Source: Verrucomicrobiales bacterium
GTDB taxonomy: Bacteria > Verrucomicrobiota > Verrucomicrobiia > Limisphaerales > J093
Reading direction: 5' to 3'
Assembly (NCBI GenBank): GCA_024233305.1
Contig: JACKPV010000042.1
Coordinates: 7,250 to 71,249, forward strand
DNA length: 64,000 nt
Numbering within the stretch: position 1 is the first letter of the stretch; each line of letters begins with the position of its first letter. Of this stretch, positions 7,724-18,183 are shown piece after piece. The notes below the pieces were generated by a model. The model was not told where the DNA came from, searched no databases, and worked only from the letters and a program-made list of their open reading frames with translations. The translations under genes were made by a program, and so were the position numbers.

Positions 7724-9163
7724 ATGGGCTTTCACCGACGCCTGATCACCGGCGGGACGGCTGCTGTTCTGGCCTTGGTCGGTCGGGCCGCCGATCGCGT
7801 CTTCTACGTGCCGGAGAACCCGGCCTACACGATCACCGATTCCGTCCGCGACTCGCTGCGGTTCACGCTGGACCACACCCTCGAGCGGGACGCGAAGGGG
7901 CACTGGGTTTCGATCTCCAGTTTCGTCAACCCGGACGGCGACGTGATGGGCTGGCACGATTTCGGTCATCTCGAGGGACCAGGATGGGCCGCCAACGCCG
8001 TCGGCGGCGCCTGGGAAATCTGGCGCTGGGGCCGGTTTCTCGGTCGGAGCGACTGGCAGCAGGACGCTCTCGATATCCTCGATCATGTGCTCGAAGCCGG
8101 TTTTCTGGACGAGAAAACGGGCTTCATCCGCGGGTATCGGGAGACCACGACCGGCGAATTCCGTCTGAACTACAAGCACCGGAGCGATTGGTTCTGTCCG
8201 GGCTCGATGGCGAAGGTGGCGTTTCAGTTGCTCGAGTTTGGCGCGGATCTCGGGACCGACCCGCGTGCCGCCCGGATGCAGGAAATGGCGCGACGCACGG
8301 CGCGCTGGATAGACGAGCGGGTCGAAGCGGTTCCCAACGGCTGGTTTCCCCGCCGGGTGACACCGGATGGCACGGTCTACCGGAAATCCCCCGAAGGCGG
8401 CAACGACCCGTTCTGGCAGACCTCGGCGGACGGACTGTTCATCCTCCAGTTGCAGACGGCACTCACGCGGCATGGGCGGGCGGACTTCCGGGCGGACCTG
8501 CGACGGCGGGTCCGGGTTTTCATGGAGGCCGGCGGCATCTTCGGCAGCATCAACCACGACACCTACGACGCGCACGAGAACGTCGCCTACTCGGTGGCTT
8601 TTCGCACCCTGCTGGCGGCCGCGCGGGTGCTGGGAGATCCCGCCATCCGGGAGTTTGCGTACGCCCGGTGTCTCGCCGGGTTGGACCAGTTCAAGCTGAA
8701 CGAGGACCGCAACGGGGTGGCCACCACGGGGCTGCTCTACATGGAGAAATCCTGGGACACTTCCTATCTGTGGGAAAACGCCGAGGCGGCCCTGGCGTAT
8801 TTCGAGGCGGCGGCCGACCTGCTGGCCACCGAGCCGGACCGTGCCCGCGAGTGCCAACTCGACGGACTCACCATTCTGCGGGCGGCGGCCAGGCATCACT
8901 ACGGGCCGCACGGATTTCTGACGGAAGGGGTGGACTGGAACGATCACGTGGGCCAGCAGCATCACATCGGCCTGGCGAAGTACGGCGCGATCCAGTACAC
9001 CGAGCCGTTCCTCAACAACCAGCACATCGCCGAACCGACGCTTTTTCTGCTGGAACACCTCGCCCGCACCAGCGACACCGACGGGGGCCGACGCGTCTGG
9101 CACGACATCGAAGGGAACGTGGTTCACACGGCGCCCGCGGTTCGTCAGCCTCCGACCGACTGA
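7724..9163 (+). CDS. Secreted alpha/alpha-toroid (six-hairpin glycosidase-like) protein
   Basis: The 479-aa protein begins with a probable Sec signal peptide (basic start MGFHRR, then LITGGTAAVLALVG). The mature part is built of helix-loop-helix units with aromatic and acidic residues at the loops, as in six-hairpin glycosidases and epimerases: GWHDFGHLEGPGWAANAVGGAWE, GFIRGYRE, FWQTSADGLFILQL, GIFGSINHDTYDAHENVAYSV and EKSWDTSYLWENAEAALAYF. These suggest binding or cleavage of a carbohydrate in the periplasm or outside the cell. No specific GH family signature can be assigned by eye. A perfect CCGGCGCGCGCCGG palindrome at 9165-9178 right after the stop might act in transcript ending. Confidence 0.6.
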   Translation: MGFHRRLITGGTAAVLALVGRAADRVFYVPENPAYTITDSVRDSLRFTLDHTLERDAKGHWVSISSFVNPDGDVMGWHDFGHLEGPGWAANAVGGAWEIWRWGRFLGRSDWQQDALDILDHVLEAGFLDEKTGFIRGYRETTTGEFRLNYKHRSDWFCPGSMAKVAFQLLEFGADLGTDPRAARMQEMARRTARWIDERVEAVPNGWFPRRVTPDGTVYRKSPEGGNDPFWQTSADGLFILQLQTALTRHGRADFRADLRRRVRVFMEAGGIFGSINHDTYDAHENVAYSVAFRTLLAAARVLGDPAIREFAYARCLAGLDQFKLNEDRNGVATTGLLYMEKSWDTSYLWENAEAALAYFEAAADLLATEPDRARECQLDGLTILRAAARHHYGPHGFLTEGVDWNDHVGQQHHIGLAKYGAIQYTEPFLNNQHIAEPTLFLLEHLARTSDTDGGRRVWHDIEGNVVHTAPAVRQPPTD

Positions 9164-9235
9164 ACCGGCGCGCGCCGGAGGGGGCCGGCCCGTGCGTTGG
9201 GTCGCCCGAAGCCCGGGTGCGTATTTCGGCGAAAT

Positions 9236-9290
9236 CGGACACGCATTTCGGAAAATATTCGGACACCCGTTTCGGAGTCATTTCGGACAC
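9236..9290 (+). repeat. Three direct repeats of exactly 24-bp period (IS21 right end)
   Basis: CGGACAC occurs at 9236-9242, 9260-9266 and 9284-9290, each preceded by a T-rich triplet and followed by a C-R-TTTCGG-like motif. The constant 24-bp step and the position beyond istB match the multiple transposase-binding repeats at IS21-family termini. Confidence 0.65.
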
Positions 9291-9420
9291 TTTCCGGAGC
9301 GGAGCGACGCTCGGGGGGAAGTGTAGATCGGGGGTCCGAAATGAAGTCAAGTTTTCGACCTGGCAAACGCCCTCGGAGCCAAAGGTGACGCTCGGGTCTC
9401 GGGAGGGAGGAAAGCGAGCG

Positions 9421-9527
9421 GGTTGGGCCATCCCAAAATGGGGTAGCGCCGCTGCAGACCGGCCTCCTGAGCCATAGCTCGCGGTCTGCGGCGTGCGCCT
9501 GGGTCCCGTTTTGGGGTGGCCCAGCCC
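9421..9527. repeat. 107-nt long imperfect hairpin
   Basis: The left arm starts GGTTGGGCCATCCCAAAA and pairs with the reverse complement of the right arm ending TTTTGGGGTGGCCCAGCC. An inner stem GCCGCTGCAGACCG / CGGTCTGCGGCG continues it, leaving a loop of about 20 nt. It lies between istB (ending 9565) and the IS end repeats. It could be a structured end of the element, a MITE inserted in it, or a terminator without a T-tract. Confidence 0.55.
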
Positions 9528-9564
9528 GCGGTCGAACGGGCCGGACACCCCGGACTGGCTGGCG

Positions 9565-10257
9565 CTAATCCGCAGGAGCGGATTTGGGGTCGCGCAGCGA
9601 TTTGCCGTCCAACTCGATCCGATAGGCGTTGTGAACCAGGCGGTCCAGCAGGGCGTCGGCCACGGTGGCGTCCCCGATGGTGTCGTGCCATTGGCCGACG
9701 GGATATTGGCTGGTCAGGAGGGTGGCACCACGACCGATCCGGTCGTCGATGATCTCGAGCAGATGGCGATAGAGCCGGGGCTTGGCCACGGCGAGCCCAA
9801 GGTCGTCGATGATGAAGAGGTCCAGGCGGGCCAGGGTCTTGATCAGGTTGACCAGGCTGCCGTCGGCCTGCGCGGCCTCCAGGGCGCGAAAGAGCTTCGG
9901 CGCATAGAAGTAGCGCGTGCGCAGTCCATCGCGACAGGCTTGGTGTCCCAGCGCACAGGCCAGATGGCTTTTGCCGATCCCGGTCGGGCCGGTGATGATG
10001 CAGTTGCGATGTTCCCGCACCCAGGCCGACGCACGCAGTTGGTCGATGTGGGCGCGTTTGAGTCCGCGAGGATGACGGTAGTTGATGTCCTCCAGGCTGG
10101 CGCCTGCGATCTTCAACTGGGCGTTCTTGAGCCGGGTGGCCAGACCGCGGTTTTCGTGCCAGAGCCACTGGCGTTCGACCAACAGCGCGAGGCGTTCCTC
10201 GAAGTCGAGTTCGCTGATGTCGCGTTGGCGGCGTTGTTCTTCGAGGGCTTCGAGCAT
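9565..10257 (-). CDS. istB: IstB-like ATPase of an IS21-family element
   Basis: The AAA+ protein has Walker A GPTGIGKSHLA, Walker B LFIIDDLGLA, and the family segments TSQYPVGQWHDTIGD and DALLDRLVHNAYRIEL. IstB helps the IstA transposase by remodelling the target complex with ATP. The ATG at 10257 gives 230 aa. The usual N-terminal text (LRLEGMLEALEEQ) suggests a slightly earlier non-ATG start, because relatives are about 250 aa. Further upstream the same frame runs into the REP/RAYT sequence, which is not part of the gene. The partner istA is only a remnant, so IstB is orphaned here. Confidence 0.85.
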   Translation of the reverse strand: MLEALEEQRRQRDISELDFEERLALLVERQWLWHENRGLATRLKNAQLKIAGASLEDINYRHPRGLKRAHIDQLRASAWVREHRNCIITGPTGIGKSHLACALGHQACRDGLRTRYFYAPKLFRALEAAQADGSLVNLIKTLARLDLFIIDDLGLAVAKPRLYRHLLEIIDDRIGRGATLLTSQYPVGQWHDTIGDATVADALLDRLVHNAYRIELDGKSLRDPKSAPAD

Positions 10258-10440
10258 GCCCTCCAGGCGCAGGTGCAGGTGCCGAAGTGCAGGGCTCGTT
10301 GGCAGGCGGCTTCGAGTCGTTGCGAGCCGGCGGCCTTGCCGAGGCGGATGATGCCCAGACAGGAACGAAAGCCCTGCTCGGGATGAGGGCGCTCTTCCAT
10401 GATCCGTTGCACCAACTGGGCGCAGGCCGGACCGGTCTTC
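10258..10440 (-). pseudogene. istA: IstA transposase C-terminal remnant
   Basis: In a second minus-strand frame, just before istB, the residues TGPACAQLV, then RPHPEQGFRSCLGIIRLGK and RLEAACQRAL match the conserved C-terminal part of IstA transposases, where a HPEQG-L-R-L-K pattern precedes EAAC-RAL. The catalytic DDE core is absent. The gene is cut at about 10440, where the ATAAAGATAAAGATAAAG run and the REP-like site begin. Confidence 0.65.
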
Positions 10441-10466
10441 CGGGCCCATATAAAGATAAAGATAAA

Positions 10467-10478
10467 GTGACAGGTTCA
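10467..10478 (-). repeat. REP-like site upstream of the RAYT gene
   Basis: GTGACAGGTTCA is the reverse complement of the TGAACCTGTCAC cores at 6597 and 6725. It is preceded by three tandem TAAAGA units (ATAAAGATAAAGATAAAG). A weaker partial copy, AGTGACAG, lies at 11666 on the far side of the RAYT gene, so the gene may be bracketed by these sites. Confidence 0.5.
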
Positions 10479-10540
10479 TAGTTGACACATACTCGCAGAG
10501 CTTCTACGGTCTGGGCGGCGCAGGTGAACCAGAGGTAATC

Positions 10541-11512
10541 ATGCGAATGGCACGGATCAAGGTAGCGGGTCGGGGGGCGGTGTATCACTGCATCTCCCGC
10601 GTGGTCGGCGGACAGCGGTTGCTCGGGGACCTCGAGAAGGAGAAGCTCCGCCTCATGCTCTGGCAGCAGGCCGCCTTCTGCGGACTCGAAATCATCACCT
10701 ACTGCCTCCTGTCCAATCACTTCCACATCCTGGTCCGGGTGCCGTCCGAGGTCGTCGCCAGCGATGCCGAACTGGTCGATCGGACCCTGAAGTTCTACGG
10801 GCCCAAGAGCCTCTACGTGCAGAACCTGCAGCGGGTCCTGGGGCAGCAGGGGGAATTGCCCGAGGATCTGCGGGCCGGGGTGCGGCAACGGTTGGGGGAT
10901 GTGTCGGTGTTCATGAAGGAACTCAAGCAACGGTTCAGCAAGTGGTACAACAAGCAACACGAACGGTTCGGCACGCTGTGGGCCGAACGGTTCAAGAGTG
11001 TGTTGGTGGAGGACGTGCCCGGGGTGGTGGAGACGGTGGCGGCGTATGTGGACTTGAATCCGGTGCGGGCGGGATTGGTGAAGGATCCGAAGGAGTATCG
11101 GTGGTGTGGGTATGCGGAGGCGGAGGCGGGGCGGGGTGAGGCGCGCTCGGGGTTGGCAAGTATCTCGGGAGCAAAGGAATGGAGTGAGGTAGCCGGGCGG
11201 TATCGGGAGGTGCTGATGGTGAAGAGCGGGGTGGCGGGGAGATCGGGGAAGGAGGTGTTGAGTGCGGGGGAGATCCGGCGGGAGTTGCAGCGGGGGAGGG
11301 AGTTGGCGATGGGGGAGGCGCTGAGGTTGCGGGTGAGGTATTTCAGCGACGGGGTGTTGTTGGGATCGAGGAACTTCGTGAACGAGATGTTCGCGGAGCA
11401 CCGGGAGCGATTTGGGCCGCGGCGAAAGACGGGGGCGAGGAAGCTGCGGGGCTTGGCGGTGCTGGGAGGCCTGGCGAGCCTGCGGGACTTGCGGATCGGA
11501 GCGATCACGTAG
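10541..11512 (+). CDS. RAYT: REP-associated tyrosine transposase (Y1_Tnp family)
   Basis: The 323-aa HUH-type nuclease has the histidine pair motif NHFHILVRVP (residues ~67-76), the upstream strand GRGAVYHCISRVV and the downstream block TVAAYVDLNPVRAGLVKDP, which is diagnostic of RAYT proteins. RAYTs bind and cut REP hairpins through a catalytic tyrosine and are thought to spread REP sequences. A GAGGT sequence seven bases before the ATG supports the start. The C-terminal third (YFSDGVLLGSRNFVNEMFAEH) is an added DNA-binding region. REP-like sites with a shared core lie at 10467 and at 6597/6725, which are plausible substrates. It borders the truncated IS21 element. Confidence 0.88.
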   Translation: MRMARIKVAGRGAVYHCISRVVGGQRLLGDLEKEKLRLMLWQQAAFCGLEIITYCLLSNHFHILVRVPSEVVASDAELVDRTLKFYGPKSLYVQNLQRVLGQQGELPEDLRAGVRQRLGDVSVFMKELKQRFSKWYNKQHERFGTLWAERFKSVLVEDVPGVVETVAAYVDLNPVRAGLVKDPKEYRWCGYAEAEAGRGEARSGLASISGAKEWSEVAGRYREVLMVKSGVAGRSGKEVLSAGEIRRELQRGRELAMGEALRLRVRYFSDGVLLGSRNFVNEMFAEHRERFGPRRKTGARKLRGLAVLGGLASLRDLRIGAIT

Positions 11513-11890
11513 AAGGAAGCGTATCAGCCCACGGACGGCGGCGCATTCAATCGACCGGGGTGGTTGACCGTCGTCCGGTGGGCGCGGCGGGGTTCCGGGC
11601 GACGAACTGTGCTGCTCTCGCGCCGGCTTCGCTGGGGATACGAGTTCCGACCTCGCATTAGATAGAGTGACAGTTGCTTGGTCCAGTTGCGAAGGTCGGG
11701 TTAGGCTGCCCGTTTCCCGATGATCCGTTCATGGGCCTGCCTTCTGGGCTGGGCTGGGGCAGATGCAGCCACACCGCGTCGATCCAGCCCAGCACTTGTT
11801 CGGTTTGCGCTCGGGGCCAGTCGGTTTCTTCCCCGTGCGCATCCAGCCGAAGCGCTCGTTTCAGGAGGTCGCCCGGTTGCTAGGTGGTGT
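11513..11890. other. 378-bp gap between RAYT and clpB
   Basis: The stretch contains the partial REP-like AGTGACAG at 11666 and a 74-codon stop-to-stop frame on the minus strand (next entry). Nothing else is recognisable. Confidence 0.5.
11658..11879 (-). pseudogene. Unrecognised coding fragment downstream of clpB
   Basis: A stop-to-stop frame of 73 residues without a good start reads like protein rather than noise (for example KRALRLDAHGEETDWPRAQ followed by VLGWIDAVWLHLP). It lacks any family motif known to me. It ends in a TAA at 11658-11660 beside the partial REP-like site, so it may be the 3' end of a gene displaced by the RAYT unit. Confidence 0.3.
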
Positions 11891-14491
<2,601 letters not shown>

Positions 14492-14673
14492 GTCCTGGTC
14501 GCGGGGAGCCGGGTCGTATCCGGTGATTCCGAATCCGCCCGCCACCCCGCGGAGAATTCGTATGGTCCTATGAATAGCGCGCGCCCGGGCCGGGTCAAGC
14601 GGACGAGCGGGCATGGTCGTGGGGCGCGCAACTGTCGCTTGAGCCCCGCCTGCCGCCCCGGTAGGGTCTCCGC

Positions 14674-14913
14674 ATGCCGATTTACGAGTTTCATTGTCGG
14701 GCCTGCGAGAAGGACTCCGAATTGCTGGTGCGGTCGAGCGACTGGAAGGGGAGCAAGTGCCCGCACTGCGGTTCGGTCAAGCTGGAGAAGAAGTTGTCGG
14801 TGTTCGCCTCGTCCACCAGCGGGGCTTCGGAGGCCCCCATGGCCTGTGGCATGCCGGCGGGGGGTGGCGGCGGTTGCGGGGCCTGCTGCGGGGGTGGCCC
14901 GCATCGGCACTGA
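14674..14913 (+). CDS. FmdB-family zinc-ribbon regulatory protein
   Basis: The 79-aa protein has the FmdB pattern MPIYEFHCRACEKDSELL with a first CXXC, then SKCPHCGSVKLEKKLSVFAS with a second CXXC. A glycine/cysteine-rich tail (CGMPAGGGGGCGACCGGG) ending in histidines follows and is frequent in this family. FmdB proteins are thought to regulate transcription or bind metal; the exact target is unknown. It is divergent from clpB, 182 bases away, and its ATG fits the conserved N-terminus exactly. Confidence 0.85.
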   Translation: MPIYEFHCRACEKDSELLVRSSDWKGSKCPHCGSVKLEKKLSVFASSTSGASEAPMACGMPAGGGGGCGACCGGGPHRH

Positions 14914-15405
14914 GCGACCGGTTGCGGCCTGCCAAGGGCGCGGCGGCTCACGCCACCGCAAGCATGCAGTTGGATCGACCACGGACGGGCGGATACTGGG
15001 GGAAACAGAGGCCGCCCGTCGGGGGTTGGACGCACCATTCAGGGATTGAGGGATTGCGCCGACCCTCGCTTCGCCACGGCCCATCCGCGGTCCAGCAGCT
15101 GAAACGTCGCGGCTCAGCCGTATCGATTCAACAGGGGGTAGCCGCCGACGTGTAGTCGGCGCTGAAATCCAAGGGCTTACGCGGGCTCGCCGATTCCGAT
15201 CAGCAGTCACCTTTCGGTGAATCGTCGCCTTCGGCAACAGGCTGCCCTATCCCAGCTGAATCATGCGCCGACTGCACGTCGGCGGCTACGAGTTACTGAA
15301 TCGTTACGGCTCAGCGGGTGTGGCGCGCTGAATCGACAGGGCTTCGGTGCTTGCGGTAGCGCTGGGGTTGGAGAACGCTGGCGGCGCCGGAGAGGGCGCG
15401 CGGTT
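14914..15405. other. 492-bp intergenic stretch holding a MITE-like element
   Basis: After the FmdB-like gene there is about 200 bp without a gene, then the 192-bp element at 15118-15309, then about 95 bp before the stop of the HAD gene. No other feature is seen. Confidence 0.6.
15118..15309 (-). mobile_element. 192-bp MITE-like element, copy 1
   Basis: The element is bounded by CTCAG direct repeats (15113-15117 and 15310-15314) that look like a 5-bp target duplication. Its ends are CCGTATCGATTCA and, inverted, CCGTAACGATTCA. Just inside both ends lies GTAGCCGCCGACGTG, itself followed by a hairpin-forming GTCGGCGC. It codes for nothing. It matches 25917-26108 in reverse orientation with three mismatches by hand count. 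Confidence 0.75.
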
Positions 15406-16083
15406 TTATCTGGCGAACTCCGTGGCGGAAATCCGGGTGAGGTCCGTGACGAGCCAGTCGGGTTGGGTCCCGGCGAGTTCCTCGTGCGTCGCGCCTCCGG
15501 TGGAGACCGCCAGGACTTTCGCCCCCACGGCCCGACCGCATGCCACGTCGTGCGGGGTGTCGCCCACCACGAGCATTTCTTCCGAGCGCAGTGCCGGTCC
15601 GAGGAGTCCACGTCCCCGCTCCAGGGCCACGGCGGCCAGTTCGTTGCGGCACTCGTTGTCGTCGCCGAAAGCGCCCATCGCGAACGCGTCCCACAGCCCG
15701 TAGTGCCGCAGCTTGATCTCGGCGCCCCGGCGGATGTTGCCGGTGAGCAATCCGATCCGCGGCGGGACGGGCAGCGCGCGCAGTCCGTCGATGAACGCGG
15801 TCACGCCGGCGCACACCGCGCCTTCGTGGCGGCCCAGGAGATCCTCGAGCACCGGGAGATAATGGGCGAAGAAGCGCGCGAAATGTCCGGGGGACGCCTC
15901 GATGCCATGTCCGGTGAAGAACTCCCGCACGAGCGAGGTGTCGGTGCGCCCGGCGAATTTCATGTGCCCGGTTCCGTTGCGGATGCCGAAGGCCTCCTCT
16001 CCGGTGCGGGTGAACGCGGCCACTCCCGCGCCGCCGGTGCGGATCAGGGTGCCGTCGATGTCGAAAACCACGAGGCGAATCAT
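15406..16083 (-). CDS. HAD-superfamily phosphatase (phosphoglycolate phosphatase-like)
   Basis: The 225-aa protein starts MIRLVVFDIDGTL, with the nucleophile and acid/base aspartates of HAD motif I. Motif II is GLLTGNIRRG and motif IV is MLVVGDTPHDVACGRA. A helical cap lies between residues ~20 and ~80. The family hydrolyses small phosphate esters such as phosphoglycolate or pyrophosphate; the substrate is not predictable here. The ATG at 16083 is the conserved start; the open frame upstream runs through the tRNA gene and is not coding. The gene is 83 bases downstream of tRNA-Tyr on the same strand. Confidence 0.85.
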   Translation of the reverse strand: MIRLVVFDIDGTLIRTGGAGVAAFTRTGEEAFGIRNGTGHMKFAGRTDTSLVREFFTGHGIEASPGHFARFFAHYLPVLEDLLGRHEGAVCAGVTAFIDGLRALPVPPRIGLLTGNIRRGAEIKLRHYGLWDAFAMGAFGDDNECRNELAAVALERGRGLLGPALRSEEMLVVGDTPHDVACGRAVGAKVLAVSTGGATHEELAGTQPDWLVTDLTRISATEFAR

Positions 16084-16163
16084 GTCCTTTGTCGTTGCTG
16101 GCCGGGGGCTGCCGGAAGCCGGTTCCCGTCCCGGGACACCCGGCATCGAGAGGGGAGGGAAGG

Positions 16164-16249
<86 letters not shown>

Positions 16250-16331
16250 ACCCGGTCATCCGCAAGAGCGCAAAGTAAACGCCGACCGGGCGGCGCTTGT
16301 CAACCCCGGGTGTTCTGCCTAAGTTCCGCCC

Positions 16332-17735
16332 ATGTTCGATGCCCTGAGCAACAAGCTCCAGAACGCCTTCCGCAACCTCCGCGGGCTGGGACGCATTTCT
16401 GAGTCCAACGTCGCCGAATCCCTGCGCGAGGTCCGGCTGGCCCTGCTGGATGCGGACGTCAACTTCCAGGTTGCCCGGGATTTCATTGAGCGCGTCAAGC
16501 AGCAGGCCCTCGGCGCCGAGGTCGTCCAGACGGTGCAACCCGGCCAGCAAATCGTGAAGATCATCCACGACGAGCTGGTCGCGTTGCTGGGCGCCGAGAA
16601 CGCGGCGCTCGAAACCGGCGGCAAACCCACCTGCATCCTGATGGTCGGATTGCACGGCTCGGGCAAGACCACTTCGAGCGGCAAACTGGCCCGGCTCCTC
16701 CGCAAGCAGGGACGCTCGCCGTTGCTGGTGGCTGCCGACGTCTACCGGCCTGCCGCCATGGATCAACTCGCCACGCTCGGCCAACAGCTCGAGCTTCCCG
16801 TTTTCGTCAAGCCGGGTGAAACGGACGTCCTGCGGATCGGTCGCGAAGCCCTCGCGCAGGCGGCGGCCAACCATCACAACATCCTCATCTTCGACACCGC
16901 CGGACGGCTGCAAATCGACGAGCCGTTGGTGCAGGAACTCGTGCGCCTGCGGGATCTGGTCAAGCCGCAGGAGATCCTCCTTGTGCTCGACTCGGCCACC
17001 GGGCAGGAAGCGGTGAACGTGGCCACCCATTTCGACGGCGCTCTCGGGATTACCGGCGCCGTGCTCACGAAACTCGACGGCGATGCCCGCGGCGGGGCGG
17101 CCCTGAGCTTCAAGGCGGTCGTCGGCAAGCCGATCAAGTTCATGGGCATCGGCGAGAAGCTCGAGGACTTCGAGCCGTTCCACCCGGAACGCATGGCCCA
17201 ACGCATCCTGGGCATGGGCGACGTCGTCTCCCTGGTCGAGAAGGCGGCCGAGGCGGTCGACCTCGAGGAGGCGCAGAAGCTCGAGGAGAAAATGCGGCGG
17301 GGGCAGTTCACCCTCGAGGACTTTCTCGGTCAACTGCGGCAGATGAAGAAAATGGGACCGTTGGATGGGATCATCGGGTTGCTGCCGGGAGGCGCGGAGG
17401 CGTTGAAGTCCGCGGACTTGAGCAAGAGCGAGCGGGAGTTCCGTCGCATGGAGGGGATCATTTGCGCGATGACCCTGCAGGAGCGCCGGCAGCCGGCGAT
17501 CCTCAACGCGAAGCGCCGCATCCGGATTGCCAACGGCAGCGGGGTGAAGGTGGCGGAGGTCAACGGCCTGTTGCAGCGGTTCAACCAGATGCAGCAGATG
17601 ATGAAGAAGATGGGCAAGTTCCAGAAGATGCTCGGCAAGATGGGGGGGCGCGGAGGAATGGGCGGCATGGGCGGCATGCCCGGCATGGGAGGCCCGGGCG
17701 GTTTCCGGGGAAAGTTGCCCAAGATGTTCCGGTAG
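16332..17735 (+). CDS. ffh: Signal recognition particle protein Ffh
   Basis: The 467-aa GTPase has an N-terminal helical bundle (FDALSNKLQNAFRNLRGLG), the NG domain with P-loop GLHGSGKTTSSGKLA, DTAGRLQIDEPL (G3) and TKLDGDARGG (G4 region), and a methionine-rich M domain that ends in a glycine/methionine repeat. Ffh binds 4.5S RNA and signal peptides and delivers nascent chains to FtsY at the membrane. The ATG follows CCGCCC and fits the family start. No 4.5S RNA gene was recognised nearby. It diverges from tRNA-Tyr; the promoter must lie within the 82 bases between them. Confidence 0.97.
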   Translation: MFDALSNKLQNAFRNLRGLGRISESNVAESLREVRLALLDADVNFQVARDFIERVKQQALGAEVVQTVQPGQQIVKIIHDELVALLGAENAALETGGKPTCILMVGLHGSGKTTSSGKLARLLRKQGRSPLLVAADVYRPAAMDQLATLGQQLELPVFVKPGETDVLRIGREALAQAAANHHNILIFDTAGRLQIDEPLVQELVRLRDLVKPQEILLVLDSATGQEAVNVATHFDGALGITGAVLTKLDGDARGGAALSFKAVVGKPIKFMGIGEKLEDFEPFHPERMAQRILGMGDVVSLVEKAAEAVDLEEAQKLEEKMRRGQFTLEDFLGQLRQMKKMGPLDGIIGLLPGGAEALKSADLSKSEREFRRMEGIICAMTLQERRQPAILNAKRRIRIANGSGVKVAEVNGLLQRFNQMQQMMKKMGKFQKMLGKMGGRGGMGGMGGMPGMGGPGGFRGKLPKMFR

Positions 17736-18183
17736 ACTGCAAGCCGGCCCCAGGCTTCACAAGGGATGGGCGCGGATGGGCAAGGATCTCGGGGGACGAG
17801 ATCGCCCGCCCTGGATTTGAACCCGGTTTTCAGCGGTCCTCCCCGCTCGCTGCGCCGACGCGGCATCGCCGCGGCCCATCTGTGAACTCCACGGTTCATG
17901 AGCTGAGCGGTCACGGCCAAACCGCGCCCGGTGTTCGTTGCCGGTCTTCCCGCGCTCCGGGCAGCGGGAATCCGGAAAGCAGGAGTGTTTGTCGCGCGCT
18001 TTCCGTCTAAGGATTCAGCGGCGGTCGCGTCAGGAAGAAGGCAGCCCGGCTGACCTCCGGTTCGAGGCGGGCCGGCGCGGCAACCGGGAGGTGCCCTCCG
18101 GGCCGGACAAGGCCCTCGGGAAACGGGAGCGGCACGGTTGCCCGGACCGCGCGATGCCGCGACGTTGAACATCGTTTTACGCC
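17736..18183. other. 448-bp gap between ffh and the macroglobulin gene
   Basis: No gene, RNA or repeat is recognised. The region presumably holds the promoter of the following gene in its last part. Confidence 0.5.

Larger units (their letters stand above)
9221..10440 (-). mobile_element. IS21-family insertion sequence remnant
   Basis: The unit contains, on the minus strand, the end of an istA gene, a full-length istB gene and, beyond istB, the repeated end sequences expected at the right end of IS21-type elements (CGGACAC at 9236, 9260 and 9284). The left end and most of istA are missing: homology stops at about 10440, where the REP-like/RAYT unit begins. The element is therefore not expected to move by itself. 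Confidence 0.75.

Noticed and set aside
9236..9290. Short regularly spaced repeats as a possible CRISPR remnant
   Set aside because: The repeat core is only 7-10 bp, the period is 24 bp with semi-conserved interior, and it lies at the end of an IS21 element; no cas genes are present anywhere in the window.
17736..18183. tRNA-like string GGATTTGAACCCGG near 17813
   Set aside because: A T-arm-like motif alone; no anticodon stem or acceptor stem could be paired around it on either strand.
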